NCBI RefSeq assembly: GCF_000383595.1
Contig: NZ_KB911581.1
Coordinates: forward strand, 7,523,519-7,587,518
Origin: Streptomyces bottropensis ATCC 25435
GTDB taxonomy: Bacteria; Actinomycetota; Actinomycetes; Streptomycetales; Streptomycetaceae
Reading direction: 5' to 3'
Length of the DNA stretch: 64,000 bases
Shown here piece by piece: positions 1 to 8,938 of this stretch (positions are counted from its first letter, which is position 1; every line of letters starts with the position of its first letter). The notes beneath the pieces are model-generated. The model made no database searches, was not told the origin of the DNA, and worked only from the letters and a program-made list of their open reading frames with translations. The translations under genes and the position numbers were made by a program.

Positions 1-266
1 AGGAGCTTGCTGGGGCCGCCGGGGGCGTTGAGGGCCTTGGTCGCGCCGCTCACCGTGTGGAGGACGGAGCCCTTGTTCTCCGTGTCGAGCGCGTTCGACT
101 GCTGCTGCAGCGGAGCGGGCGCGATGGGCCCCTTGAAGAGCGTGTTCACCGCGCCGTTGAGGCTGGTGGGCGTGACGTCCGTGGCGTCGTAGGCAAAAGC
201 CGGTGCGGCGGCACCGGCGATGGCCAGGGACCCTGCGACGACAGCGGCGGCCTTCAGCGACTTCAT
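1..266 (-). CDS. Small secreted protein, C-terminus outside window
   Basis: The gene starts at the ATG at 266, after a GAGAGGA ribosome-binding site, and runs off the left edge after 88 codons. The first 25 residues form a classical signal peptide (MKSLKAAAVVAGSLAIAGAA, cleavage after AFA). The mature part begins AYDATDV and is small and polar, with LQQQSN. I do not recognise the family. It is next to a secreted alanine/proline-rich protein and a chaplin, so a role at the cell surface is possible but only inferred. The real length cannot be judged from this window. Confidence 0.75.
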   Translation of the reverse strand, partial: MKSLKAAAVVAGSLAIAGAAAPAFAYDATDVTPTSLNGAVNTLFKGPIAPAPLQQQSNALDTENKGSVLHTVSGATKALNAPGGPSKL

Positions 267-449
267 CGTGTTCCTCTCCTCGGATACTGGAAGCACTGCG
301 CCGTGTCCAACGAGCCCCCGCGCCGACGGAAACCCCGTTTCGGACAGGTCATATCTGACGCCGAACAACAGGTCATACGAAACACCCGTCGGACCGACCG
401 GACGGCGGTCGGCCCGACGGCCTGCGGAGAGCCTCTGCCAGGGGAATTC

Positions 450-1298
450 TCAGCGCACGGGCGGCACGGCCGGCGGCTGTACCGGCACCGTGTCCGTGGA
501 GGGCGTCACCGGCAGCTCCGCCGGGGGCTGCACGGCCGGCAGGGCGACCGGGGCGGGCAGGCCGCTGCCCAGGAGGATGGACCCGATGAGCTGGACCAGG
601 CCGGCGACCACGCTGTTGACGGCGGGCAGCACCTGGCCGAGGTCACCGGAGGTGACCGCCTTGAGCAGGGTGTCGACCGCCTTCTGCAGGGCGGTGAGCG
701 CGTCGGTCACCGGGTTCGCCGCGACGCTGCCGGCCGGGCTCACGAGAGCACGGTCGAACGCCGGCAGCGTGACCGCCTGCTGCGGAGCGGCCGGCACCAC
801 GGGGGCGGCCGGGGCGGTCGGCACCGACGGCAGGGAAGGAGCCGCCGGGACGGACGGGACCGTGGGCGTCGTCGCAGGCGGGACGGACGGGGCCGTGGGC
901 GTCGTCGCCGCGGGCGGGACGGCGGGCGCGGGCGGGACGACCGGCTGGGCGACCGGCGGAACGGCCGGCGAGGTCACCGGCGCACCCGCCTTGGCCCGGT
1001 TGATGGCGTTACGCACCGCCTTGCCCAGCTCGGCCGCCCGGTCGGCGGAGAGCTGGCCGTTGTCCGCCTCGAGTACGGCGTCGAGCAGATCGGTCACCGG
1101 CTTCAGCACTCCGCCGAGGTCGCCGAGACCCTTGAGCTGGTCCTGGAGCGCGTCCGCGCCGGGGACGGGGGCCGCCGACCGGGCGCGCTCGCGCGCCGAC
1201 TCGACGTCGGCGGCCAGGGCCGCCGGGGCGGTGACGCCGAGGAGGAGCGTGGCGCAGAGCGCGGAGACCGCGAGACGCCGTGCGGGCAGAACACGCAT
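450..1298 (-). CDS. Secreted alanine/proline/valine-rich protein, unknown function
   Basis: 282 residues from the ATG at 1298, chosen because AAAGGA lies seven bases upstream; an in-frame ATG at 1313 has no comparable site. Residues 1-29 are a signal peptide ending APAALA, giving an ADVESARERARS mature N-terminus. A predicted helical segment follows (about residues 30-110, with LKGLGDLGGVLKPVTDLLDAV). The middle (about 110-190) is low-complexity PAVPP/APTAP repeats, then a second helical stretch and another proline-rich tail. There is no sortase motif and no membrane anchor, so it is probably released or non-covalently held in the wall. It lies downstream of and co-directional with a chaplin, but a strong hairpin separates them. 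Confidence 0.75.
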   Translation of the reverse strand: MRVLPARRLAVSALCATLLLGVTAPAALAADVESARERARSAAPVPGADALQDQLKGLGDLGGVLKPVTDLLDAVLEADNGQLSADRAAELGKAVRNAINRAKAGAPVTSPAVPPVAQPVVPPAPAVPPAATTPTAPSVPPATTPTVPSVPAAPSLPSVPTAPAAPVVPAAPQQAVTLPAFDRALVSPAGSVAANPVTDALTALQKAVDTLLKAVTSGDLGQVLPAVNSVVAGLVQLIGSILLGSGLPAPVALPAVQPPAELPVTPSTDTVPVQPPAVPPVR

Positions 1299-1387
1299 GG
1301 ATGTTCCTTTCATCGGTGCGAGAGATCGTGCTTTCACCGTGAAATCGGTGATCGCCGACTGCAACCGATGGGGCCCCATCCGGAGCA

Positions 1388-1433
1388 ACACGAACCGGCC
1401 GCCCTCCCCGTGGGGAGAACGGCCGGTTCGTGT
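1388..1433 (-). terminator. Hairpin terminator after chaplin gene
   Basis: A 14-bp perfect inverted repeat (ACACGAACCGGCCG at 1388-1401, complement at 1420-1433) contains an inner CTCCCC/GGGGAG stem. It lies about 57 bases past the chaplin stop on the same strand. It has no clear T-run, as is common in Streptomyces. Confidence 0.65.
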
Positions 1434-1444
1434 GGAACGTGCGA

Positions 1445-1494
1445 ACGTCAGTCCGGAGACGTCAGTGCGGGGACGTCAGTCCTCGAACGTCAGT
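1445..1494. repeat. Four-copy 14-bp tandem repeat at chaplin 3' end
   Basis: ACGTCAGT recurs at 1445, 1459, 1473 and 1487, an exact 14-base period. The spacer bases between copies vary (CCGGAG, GCGGGG, CCTCGA). The copy at 1487 overlaps the chaplin stop codon (TGA, 1490-1492, minus strand). The array sits between the stop and the terminator hairpin. Confidence 0.8.
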
Positions 1495-1729
1495 CGTTGA
1501 AGCACTTGTTGCCGAACGACGGGTTCAGCAGACCGATGACGTTGATGGTGTTACCGCACACGTTGACCGGGATGTGGACCGGAACCTGCACGACGTTGCC
1601 CGACAGCACGCCCGGGGAGTGGGCGGCGAAGCCCTTCGCCTCGCTGTCGGCGGTGGCGACGCCGGCGGTGCCCGCCACGGCCGCGGCAGCAACGGAGGTC
1701 AGGGCCAGGCCCTTCGCGATACGCGACAT
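1490..1729 (-). CDS. chpF: Short chaplin (ChpF-like)
   Basis: 79 residues from the ATG at 1729, with AAGGAG nine bases upstream. A signal peptide (1-27, ending GVATA) precedes one chaplin domain with the family hallmarks SPGVLSGNVVQVPVHIPVN, CGNTINVIGLLNP and FGNKC. The two cysteines (58 and 75) match the disulfide pair of short chaplins. Chaplins are secreted amphipathic amyloid-forming proteins that coat aerial hyphae and spores and lower surface tension. The symbol rests on the position next to the polysaccharide genes, as I recall for S. coelicolor chpF; chpG or chpH cannot be excluded from sequence alone. A BldN-like promoter lies upstream. Confidence 0.9.
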   Translation of the reverse strand: MSRIAKGLALTSVAAAAVAGTAGVATADSEAKGFAAHSPGVLSGNVVQVPVHIPVNVCGNTINVIGLLNPSFGNKCFND

Positions 1730-1788
1730 GGAGAGGTGCTCCTTGGAGTTGATGCAAAAACACTCGGGCGGGGGTGCCCGGCGGTGAG

Positions 1789-1817
1789 TCAACGCGTGGC
1801 ATGCGTCCGGGGTTGTG
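1789..1817 (-). promoter_or_regulatory. BldN-like promoter of chaplin gene
   Basis: On the minus strand CACAAC (1817-1812), a 17-base spacer and CGTTGA (1794-1789) resemble the sigma-BldN consensus CGTAAC-N16-CGTTGA. The -10 matches 6 of 6 and the -35 matches 4 of 6. It is about 60 bases upstream of the start codon. BldN is known to drive chaplin and rodlin genes. Confidence 0.5.
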
Positions 1818-2026
1818 CCTCCAAAGGGGTGATCTCGCAGAACGCCCGCTTCACCGTTCCGACACAGTTGGCGCGTTCCGTGGATAAGTACGCATAGCGG
1901 GATAGAGTGCGCATCTCCCCACAAAACCGCGACCTTTATCAGATCCGCACATTTTCTGCCCGTCGAGGGTCCGCGGCTTTTCCCCGACGAGCACCCGAAC
2001 GAGCTCCCGAAAGGGCACCGCCGGTC

Positions 2027-3169
2027 ATGCGAATTCACCCGGGTCCTCTGCTACGCCGCGCGATGGTGGGCTGCTGCGCCCTCGCCGCCCTCTGGGGGCC
2101 CGGCGCTCCCGCGACGGCCGCGCCACCCGCCCCCTCGCCCGAGGCCGAGCGCCTGGCGTTCGCACAGCGATACCGGGCGCTGCAGCACGGCGGGATCGTC
2201 CGCGCGGCCAACTCCTCGATCACCTGCCGTGCGGCGGTACCGGCCGCCTCGCCCGCGGCCGCCCCCTCCACGACACCGCCCGCGCCCGCGGTGTCCTCGT
2301 GCGCCGACGCGCGTGCGGGGCGTACGGCCGTCAACGACGACTTCGACATGTTCTACATCGACGTCGACCGGGACCCGAACACCTACAACTCCAGCCGGGG
2401 CGAGGTCCGGCTACCGCCGGGCGCGCGGGTGTCGTACGCGCGGCTGTACTGGGGCGGGAACCTGCGGGTGGGTGAGCAGAAGCCGCCGAAGGACAACGGG
2501 CGGGTGCTGATCGCGGAGCCCGGCGGCGCGTACAAGGAGGTGCTCGCCGACTCGGTGGTGGGGCACCGGGTGGCGCGGGGCGCGGACGCCTTCCAGGCCT
2601 CGGTGGACGTCACGGAACTGGTGCGCTCCAGCGGGTCGGGGCTCTACACGGTGGCGCAGGTCAATGTGGCCATGGGCCGTTCGGCGGCCGGCGCGTGGGG
2701 CGGCTGGACGCTGATGGTGGCGTACGAGAACGCGACGGAGCCGCTGCGGCACCTGGCGATGTGGGACGGGTTCGACACGCTCGCGCCGAACGGGGAGCAG
2801 CGGGTCGGGTCCACCGCGATGGCGCTGCCCGAACGCGCGCGCGGGGTCGTCGGCCTGGTCGCCTACGACGGGGACCGGGGGAGCCGGGGCGATTCGCTCA
2901 CCGTTTCGACCGGACGGGGTCCGGCCGTCGCGCTCGGCGACGCGGCCAACCCGCGTGACGACGTCCTGAACTCCACGATCAGCGAACCGGGGACGCTCGC
3001 CGCAGGACGTACGCCGACGTACTCGAACACGCTCGGATACGACTCGGACGTGCTCGAACTGGACGACGAAATCCGGCGCGGCGGTGACCAGTTGGCCTTC
3101 CGGCTCGTTTCGCAGCGGGACGCGGCTTGGGTCGGGGCGCTCTTCGTCGCCGTCGACGCCAAGCCGTGA
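2027..3169 (+). CDS. Secreted beta-sandwich-like surface protein, unknown function
   Basis: 380 residues from the ATG at 2027; a further upstream in-frame start would add 40 residues that do not look like a signal peptide. Residues 1-33 are a signal peptide ending PATAA. The body contains TYNSSRGEVRLPPGARV, YARLYWGG and VDVTELVRSSGSGLYTVAQV, which resemble the extracellular DUF3344/DUF11-associated beta-rich modules found at the N-terminus of large surface proteins. There is no sortase signal or C-terminal membrane helix. It diverges from the chaplin gene and is 39 bases upstream of the polysaccharide operon, so it may be exported together with, or bind, that polymer. That role is inference. 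Confidence 0.75.
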   Translation: MRIHPGPLLRRAMVGCCALAALWGPGAPATAAPPAPSPEAERLAFAQRYRALQHGGIVRAANSSITCRAAVPAASPAAAPSTTPPAPAVSSCADARAGRTAVNDDFDMFYIDVDRDPNTYNSSRGEVRLPPGARVSYARLYWGGNLRVGEQKPPKDNGRVLIAEPGGAYKEVLADSVVGHRVARGADAFQASVDVTELVRSSGSGLYTVAQVNVAMGRSAAGAWGGWTLMVAYENATEPLRHLAMWDGFDTLAPNGEQRVGSTAMALPERARGVVGLVAYDGDRGSRGDSLTVSTGRGPAVALGDAANPRDDVLNSTISEPGTLAAGRTPTYSNTLGYDSDVLELDDEIRRGGDQLAFRLVSQRDAAWVGALFVAVDAKP

Positions 3170-3208
3170 CGCGCGCCGCCCGGCGCCGCCTCTGAGCAAG
3201 GAACCCGC

Positions 3209-4381
3209 ATGCAACTGTCACCATCCGACCCTCCGTCGCGGGTCCTGCACGTCACCCAGCCGGTCGACGGCGGCGTGGCCCGTGTCGTGACGGACCTCGT
3301 GCGCGCCCAGCTCGCCGACGGCCTGCGCGTCGCGGTGGCCTGCCCCGACGGCCCGCTCGCCCCGGCCCTGCGCGCGCTCGGCGCGGACGTACGGCTCTGG
3401 GCGGCGACCCGGTCGCCCGGCCCCGCGCTCGTGTCCGAGGTGCGGGGGCTGCGGCGGATCCTCGACGGCGTTCGGCCCGAGCTGGTGCACGCGCACAGCG
3501 CGAAGGCCGGGCTGACGGGCCGGCTCGCCGTACGGGGGCGGGTGCCGACCGTGTTCCAGCCGCACGCCTGGTCGTTCGAGGCGGTGGACGGCGTGATGGC
3601 GGGGCTGGCGCTCGGATGGGAGCGGGCGGGGGCGCGCTGGGCCTCGCGGGTGGTGTGCGTCAGTGAGGCTGAGCGGGTCACCGGGGAGCGGGCCGGGGTA
3701 CGGGCGCGCTGGACGGTGATCCCGAACGGGGTCGACGCCGGCCGCTTCCACCCCGCGGCCGTGGACACCGTGCGCGCCGGCATCCCGCTGCTCGCCGGCG
3801 TCGATCCGGCTGCTCCGCTGGTGGTGTGCGTGGGGCGGCTGTGCCGGCAGAAGGGGCAGGACGTGCTCCTCGCGGCCTGGGACGCGGTGCTGCGGCAGGT
3901 GCCGGGGGCGCGTCTGGTGCTGGTCGGCGACGGGCCGGAGGGTGAGCGGCTGCGGGCTCTGGCCCCCGAGGGCGTGCTGTTCGCCGGGGGTGTCACGGAC
4001 GCGGTGCCCTGGTACCAGGCCGCCGATCTGGTCGTCCTGCCGTCGCGGTGGGAGGGCATGGCGCTGGCGCCGCTGGAGGCCATGGCGTGCGGGCGGCCGG
4101 TCGTGCTCAGCGATGTGGACGGGGCCCGCGAGAGTCTGCCGCCCGGCCAGGAGCCGGTGCCGGTCGAGGACCCCGCCGCGCTCGCCGGTGCGGTCGCCCG
4201 GCTGCTGCGCGATCCGCTGCTGCGCGAGTCGCTCGGCCACCAGGGCCGCCATCACGTACTGACCACGCACGACGTGCGGCACACGAACGAGGCCGTCGCG
4301 GACGTGTACCGCGCACTGCTCGGCGGTACGGACGGCCGACGCGGGAAAGCCACCGAGTGCAGGGAGTCCATCCACACGTGA
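3209..4381 (+). CDS. GT4-family glycosyltransferase
   Basis: 390 residues with an AAGGAA site before the ATG. It has the GT-B fold layout: an acceptor half starting VLHVTQPVDGGVARVV and a donor half with VGRLCRQKGQDVLLAAW (about residue 208). The retaining-enzyme signature EGMALAPLEAMACG (about 281-294) has the paired glutamates spaced as in GT4. Such enzymes transfer a nucleotide-activated sugar to a lipid-linked intermediate on the cytoplasmic face. It is the first gene of a tightly packed polysaccharide run; its stop overlaps the next GTG start as GTGA. The sugar cannot be predicted. Confidence 0.88.
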   Translation: MQLSPSDPPSRVLHVTQPVDGGVARVVTDLVRAQLADGLRVAVACPDGPLAPALRALGADVRLWAATRSPGPALVSEVRGLRRILDGVRPELVHAHSAKAGLTGRLAVRGRVPTVFQPHAWSFEAVDGVMAGLALGWERAGARWASRVVCVSEAERVTGERAGVRARWTVIPNGVDAGRFHPAAVDTVRAGIPLLAGVDPAAPLVVCVGRLCRQKGQDVLLAAWDAVLRQVPGARLVLVGDGPEGERLRALAPEGVLFAGGVTDAVPWYQAADLVVLPSRWEGMALAPLEAMACGRPVVLSDVDGARESLPPGQEPVPVEDPAALAGAVARLLRDPLLRESLGHQGRHHVLTTHDVRHTNEAVADVYRALLGGTDGRRGKATECRESIHT

Positions 4382-5832
4382 CTGCGGAACGTACGGAAAG
4401 CACCGTCCACTCCCCCGGTGGACAGCAACGCGAGTTCGGCGGCTCGTCCGTCTCGGTGGTCCCGCCGCGCGAGACCCTCGGCGGCCCGGCCCTCCCGGCC
4501 GGCCGGCGGCCCGTCGCCCGGCCTCCCTCGGGGCTGCCACTGCTGACCGCGGACGGCAGCGCGGCCCTGCTCGCGGTGCTGGCACTCACCGACGACATGA
4601 CTCCCGGGCGGCCGCTGATGGTCGCCGTCCTGACCCTGGCCGTGGCCGTGCTGAACGCCCGGGCGCGCCTCTACCGGCCCCCCGCCGTGCCCGCCGTGCT
4701 CGACGAACTGCCCGCCGTGTGCGGACGGATCGTGCTCGGCTGGTGCGTGCTCGGCGCCGGGGTGGCCGCGCACTCCCCCGACCACGCACTCGCCGCCCAT
4801 GAGCTGGCCCTCGGCTGCGCCCTGCACTCGGCGGCGGCCTGTGTCGGCCGGGGCACGGTGCACTGGCACCGGCGCCGGGCGCTCGTCAGACGCCCCGGCA
4901 CGGCCCTGGTGGTGGGTCCCGCGGCGACCGCGCAGCGCGTGGCCGCCGCGTTCCTGCGCCACCCGGGGTGCGGCATCCGGCCCGTCGGTGTGGTCGCCGA
5001 CCAGGCCTCCGGGACCGAGGGCCTGCCCGTGCTGACCACCCCCGAGGAAGTGCGGCGGGCGGCCGTGCAGAACGGCGTCCGGGCCGTGCTCGTCGTCGGC
5101 TCCCGCATCGAACGCGCCCCGCTGCTGCGCACCCTTCAGGACGACGGCTGCGCGCTGTGGGAGGTGGACCCCGAGTCCCCCTCCTACGACCGGGACGGCT
5201 CGACCGAACTGCTCGCCGGGTTCGCCTGTCGGCGACTGGAGCTGACGGTCAGCCATGAGGCCTTCGGCAAGCGTCTGTTGGACGTGGCGGTCTCCGGGGC
5301 GCTGCTGTTGCTGGTGAGCCCGTTACTGCTGGTGTGCGCGGTGGCGCTGCGACTGGGCGACGGGCCCGGGGTGGTGTTCCGCCAGGAGCGGATCGGCCGG
5401 AACGGGCTGCCGTTCACGCTGCTGAAGTTCCGCACCCACCGCCCGGCCGACGCACACGAGGCGGCGACCCGGTGGAGTGTGGCGAACGAGCAGGAGATGG
5501 GCTGGTTCTGCCGCTTCCTGCGGCGCAGTTCGCTGGACGAGCTGCTGCAGCTGTGGAACGTGCTGCGCGGCGACATGAGCCTGGTCGGCCCGCGCCCCGA
5601 ACGGCCCTACTTCGTGGCCAAGTTCGGCCAGACCTATCCCGGTTACGCGGCCCGGCACCGGATGCGGACCGGGATCACGGGCCTGGCCCAGGTCACCGGG
5701 TTGCGCGGCGACACCTCCATCGAGGACCGGGCCCGCTTCGACAACGCGTACATCGACAACTGGTCGCTGTGGCAGGACCTCTGCATCCTGGTGCGCACGG
5801 CCGCCGCGCTCGTCCGTCCGACGGGGAGCTGA
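4378..5832 (+). CDS. Polyprenyl-phosphate sugar-1-phosphate transferase
   Basis: 484 residues from the GTG at 4378, overlapping the previous stop. The N-terminal half holds hydrophobic helices (AALLAVLALT, MVAVLTLAVAVLN) and a nucleotide-binding-like segment (TALVVGPAATAQRVAAAFL). The C-terminal catalytic domain starts near residue 293 (FGKRLLDVAVSGALLLLVSP) and contains FRQERIGRNGLPFTLLKFRT, RRSSLDELLQLWNVLRGDMS and LVGPRPERP. These are diagnostic of the WbaP/CpsE initiating transferases. It attaches the first sugar phosphate to undecaprenyl phosphate and so should start synthesis of the repeat unit. Confidence 0.92.
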   Translation: MTAERTESTVHSPGGQQREFGGSSVSVVPPRETLGGPALPAGRRPVARPPSGLPLLTADGSAALLAVLALTDDMTPGRPLMVAVLTLAVAVLNARARLYRPPAVPAVLDELPAVCGRIVLGWCVLGAGVAAHSPDHALAAHELALGCALHSAAACVGRGTVHWHRRRALVRRPGTALVVGPAATAQRVAAAFLRHPGCGIRPVGVVADQASGTEGLPVLTTPEEVRRAAVQNGVRAVLVVGSRIERAPLLRTLQDDGCALWEVDPESPSYDRDGSTELLAGFACRRLELTVSHEAFGKRLLDVAVSGALLLLVSPLLLVCAVALRLGDGPGVVFRQERIGRNGLPFTLLKFRTHRPADAHEAATRWSVANEQEMGWFCRFLRRSSLDELLQLWNVLRGDMSLVGPRPERPYFVAKFGQTYPGYAARHRMRTGITGLAQVTGLRGDTSIEDRARFDNAYIDNWSLWQDLCILVRTAAALVRPTGS

Positions 5833-5834
5833 CC

Positions 5835-7181
5835 GTGACGTCTGTGCGCGCTGCGGCGCCCGTCCTGCCCGTGGTCGCCGTGGTCGCCGCGCTCGCGCTG
5901 CCGATCACGCAGGGCGCCGAGGGCGGCGCGACCCCGGCCGACGCCGTCTCTGGGCTGCTGGTGCTGTTCTGCGCCGTGCGGCTGCTGCGGGACCGGCGGC
6001 GCCCCCTGAGCCGTACGGCCGCGGTCGTCCTCGGACTGCCGGTGGTCGGGCTCGCGATGGCGACGGCCGGGGCGGGTGACCCGGGGGCCGGGGTCGAGGG
6101 GTTCGGCCGGTATCTCCAGATCTTCGTGCTGGTGCCGGTGGCGGTGCTGCTGTGTGTGCGCGGCCGGTCCGACTTCCGGGTGGTGGCCTGGTCGTTCGTG
6201 GGGCTCGCGCTGTGGCAGGGCGCCGTCGGGGTGCACCAGTTCGCCACCGGGACCGGGGCCAGTTACGCCGGTGAGGACATCCGGGCCGTCGGGACCTTCG
6301 GGGCCGGGGACGTCATGGGGATGGCGACCGTCGTGTCGTTCGGGCTGGTGTGCGCGGTCGGGCTGGCGCTGGCGCCCGTGACGGTGCGGCAACGGGCCTG
6401 GGCGGTGGTGTGCTCGGTGCTGCTGGTGCTGCCGCTCGCGGTGTCGTTCAGCCGGGGCGCGTGGATCGCCACGGCCGCGGCGTGCGGACTGCAGGTACTG
6501 CTGGCCGGGCTGCGACGGGCGGTGGTGGTCTGCGCGGCCGTCGCCGCCGTGGGCGTGGTCCTCGTCGGCGGGCTCGGGATCGGGTCCGCGATGATCCAGG
6601 ACCGGATCAGCAGCATCACCCACGTCGCCGACGCGCCGGACCAGTCGGTCACCGACCGGTACACCATGTGGGCCGCCGCCGCCGGGATGTGGCGCGAGCA
6701 GCCGCTCGCGGGCGTGGGGCTGAAGGGCTTCCCCGAGCACCGCGACGGCCACGCCTCGCTGGCGCTGTCCGCCGGCAGCGACATCGCCGGCGCCGGCACC
6801 GCCTACCAGAAGCAGCCGCTCCTCTCCCCCCACAACATGTACCTGCTGGTCCTGAGCGAGCAGGGGCTGATCGGTTTGACGACACTCGGCGGGAGCTGGC
6901 TGGCGCTGGCGGGGTGCGGGGTGCGGGGGCTGGCGCGGGCCCGGCGCGAGAGCGGGCCTCGCCGGACCGGCGGGCTCGACTGCGGGCTCGTCGCCTGTGG
7001 GCTGATCACCTGGGTGCTGGTCGACTTCGTGTACGCGGACATCGGCGGGCCGACGACCGTGCTGACGGCCGTGTGCTTCGGCCTCGTGGCGTGGTGGGCG
7101 CTGGCGGACCGCACCGCCACGGGTGCCGCCCCGTCCGGGGCCGTTGCGTCCCGCGTACCGGAGGGGGCCGGGGCACGATGA
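5835..7181 (+). CDS. O-antigen ligase/Wzy-type polymerase
   Basis: 448 residues from the GTG at 5835, two bases after the upstream stop. It has about eleven hydrophobic segments and, near the middle, an extracytoplasmic loop with the Wzy_C features LAVSFSRGAWIATAAACG, DRYTMWAAAAGMWREQPLAG and GVGLKGFPEH. The Arg-rich loop and the PLAGVG motif are shared by Wzy polymerases and WaaL ligases, and sequence alone does not separate them. In a cluster with a flippase and a Wzz-like protein, polymerisation of lipid-linked repeat units is the likelier job. The stop overlaps the next ATG. Confidence 0.85.
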   Translation: MTSVRAAAPVLPVVAVVAALALPITQGAEGGATPADAVSGLLVLFCAVRLLRDRRRPLSRTAAVVLGLPVVGLAMATAGAGDPGAGVEGFGRYLQIFVLVPVAVLLCVRGRSDFRVVAWSFVGLALWQGAVGVHQFATGTGASYAGEDIRAVGTFGAGDVMGMATVVSFGLVCAVGLALAPVTVRQRAWAVVCSVLLVLPLAVSFSRGAWIATAAACGLQVLLAGLRRAVVVCAAVAAVGVVLVGGLGIGSAMIQDRISSITHVADAPDQSVTDRYTMWAAAAGMWREQPLAGVGLKGFPEHRDGHASLALSAGSDIAGAGTAYQKQPLLSPHNMYLLVLSEQGLIGLTTLGGSWLALAGCGVRGLARARRESGPRRTGGLDCGLVACGLITWVLVDFVYADIGGPTTVLTAVCFGLVAWWALADRTATGAAPSGAVASRVPEGAGAR

Positions 7182-8938
7182 CCGGAACTCCCCCGCACGC
7201 ACCGCGGCAGACCCCTCCGGCGGCACCGGATTCCGGTGCCGTGGACCCGGCGCCTCCCCCTTCGCACACCGTCGACCCCGTCCCCCCGGCCCCCGTCCCC
7301 TCGGTGCCCGGCGCGCGGGCCGCCGAGCCCTCGGAGGTCGCGCCGCCCACGGGGCGGTTCCTCGCGAAGGCGACGCTCGTCACGGCGGCGCTCACGGCGG
7401 CCGCCGCGCTGCTGGGGCTCGGCCGGGACCAGTCGCTGTCGTACCTGTTCGGGGCCGGCAGCGAGACGGACGCGTTCCTGGTGGCGTGGACCGTGCCGGA
7501 GTTCGCGGCGACGCTGCTGATCGAGGACGGCATGGCGTTCGTGCTGGTGCCCGCGTTCAGCGTGGCCGTGGCCCGGCGGGCCAGGGGCGGCGCGGGCGCC
7601 GACCCGGTCCGCTCCCTGGTCGCCTCGACGCTGCCCCGGCTGGTGCTGGCCTTCGCCGCGTCGGCCGTCCTGCTCATCCTCGGCGCGCCCTACCTCGTCG
7701 AGGCCCTCGCACCCGGGCTGCCCGACCCCCGCCTGGCCGTCGACTGCACCCGGCTGACCGGCACCTGTGTCCTCACCTTCGGCCTGGCCGGCTACTGCAG
7801 CGCGGCCCTGCGCGCCCACCGCCGGTTCATGGCACCCGCCGCGATCTACGTGGCGTACAACGTCGGGATCATCACGGCGATGTTCGTGCTGGGCGGGCGC
7901 TGGGGCGTGCGGGCGGCGGCCCTCGGGGTCGCGGTGGGCGGTGTGCTGATGATCGCCACGCAGCTGCCGGCCCTGCTGCGGCAGCTGCGCCGCCCGAAGC
8001 GGGACCGTGGGGCCCCCGCGCCGCCCGTGGGCCCCGAGGCGCTCGCGTCCGGGGACGACCGGGACGCCGCCCGGCCCGTCGAGCTGACCCTCATCACCAC
8101 CGTGCTGCTGTTCGCGCTGTGCCGCCAGTCCCAGGTCCTCATCGAGCGCTTCCTCGGCTCGACGCTGCCCTCCGGAGCCATCTCGCACCTCAACTACGCG
8201 CAGAAGGTGGCCCAGATCCCGATGACGTTCTCGCTGATGCTGTGCACCGTCACCCTCCCGGTGGTGGCGCAGGCGATGGCGGAGGGCGACACCGAGCGGG
8301 CCCGCAGCCGGGTGGAGAAGGATCTCGCGCTGGTGTCGTGCATCGTGCTGCTGGGCGCGGCGGCGATCTTCGCCTGCGGTCCGCAGATCATCGAACTGCT
8401 CTTCCAGCGTGGCGCGTTCACCGCGCGGGACACCGCGGCCACCGCCGCCGTGATGCGGGTGTACGCCCTCGGGCTGCTCGGCCACGCCCTGGTGAGCGCG
8501 CTGGTCCGCTCCTACTTCTCGGCGGGCCGGCCCACCTGGTACCCGCTGGCCGCGATGGCCTCCGGGATCATCGCGACCTCGTGGATCGGCGCGGCCACCG
8601 TCGACTCCTGGGGCGTCCTCGGCATCGCCGCCGCCAACGCCATCGGCATCACCCTCACCGCCCTGCTCCTGCTGCGCGGCATGCGCGGCCGGGCGGTGCC
8701 GATCCGCACCCGGCAGGTGGTCGGCGAGATGAGCCGGCCGGTGCGGGCGGCCGTGGCCGCGGGCGTGGTGGGGATGTACTGCGCCGACCGGTTCGACTCC
8801 CCCGTGCTCGGCCTCGCCGCCGGCGGCGCGGTCGTCGCCCTCGTCTTCGTCCTGCTGGCCTCGGCCCTGGGCGCCTCCGGTGTCACCCCCGCCCTCCGTT
8901 CCGTCACACGAAGGCTGCCGTATGTCCGTAACCGCTGA
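7178..8938 (+). CDS. MurJ/MviN-like or Wzx-like lipid-linked oligosaccharide flippase
   Basis: 586 residues; starts at the ATG overlapping the previous stop (ATGA). The first about 60 residues are a proline-rich cytoplasmic tail (PAPPPSHTVDPVPPAPVP). About fourteen membrane segments of the MOP exporter superfamily follow, with MurJ-like stretches such as GLGRDQSLSYLFGAGSETDA, GDTERARSRVEKDLALV and LFQRGAFTARDT. MurJ moves lipid II; here the polysaccharide context argues for moving this cluster's own lipid-linked repeat unit. The protein is probably not the cell's essential MurJ, which in Streptomyces usually lies elsewhere. Confidence 0.88.
   Translation: MTGTPPHAPRQTPPAAPDSGAVDPAPPPSHTVDPVPPAPVPSVPGARAAEPSEVAPPTGRFLAKATLVTAALTAAAALLGLGRDQSLSYLFGAGSETDAFLVAWTVPEFAATLLIEDGMAFVLVPAFSVAVARRARGGAGADPVRSLVASTLPRLVLAFAASAVLLILGAPYLVEALAPGLPDPRLAVDCTRLTGTCVLTFGLAGYCSAALRAHRRFMAPAAIYVAYNVGIITAMFVLGGRWGVRAAALGVAVGGVLMIATQLPALLRQLRRPKRDRGAPAPPVGPEALASGDDRDAARPVELTLITTVLLFALCRQSQVLIERFLGSTLPSGAISHLNYAQKVAQIPMTFSLMLCTVTLPVVAQAMAEGDTERARSRVEKDLALVSCIVLLGAAAIFACGPQIIELLFQRGAFTARDTAATAAVMRVYALGLLGHALVSALVRSYFSAGRPTWYPLAAMASGIIATSWIGAATVDSWGVLGIAAANAIGITLTALLLLRGMRGRAVPIRTRQVVGEMSRPVRAAVAAGVVGMYCADRFDSPVLGLAAGGAVVALVFVLLASALGASGVTPALRSVTRRLPYVRNR

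Noticed and set aside
1907..2026. N-terminal extension of the secreted beta-rich protein from an earlier in-frame ATG
   Set aside because: The added 40 residues are basic and repetitive (RAPERAPERAPP) and would bury the signal peptide.
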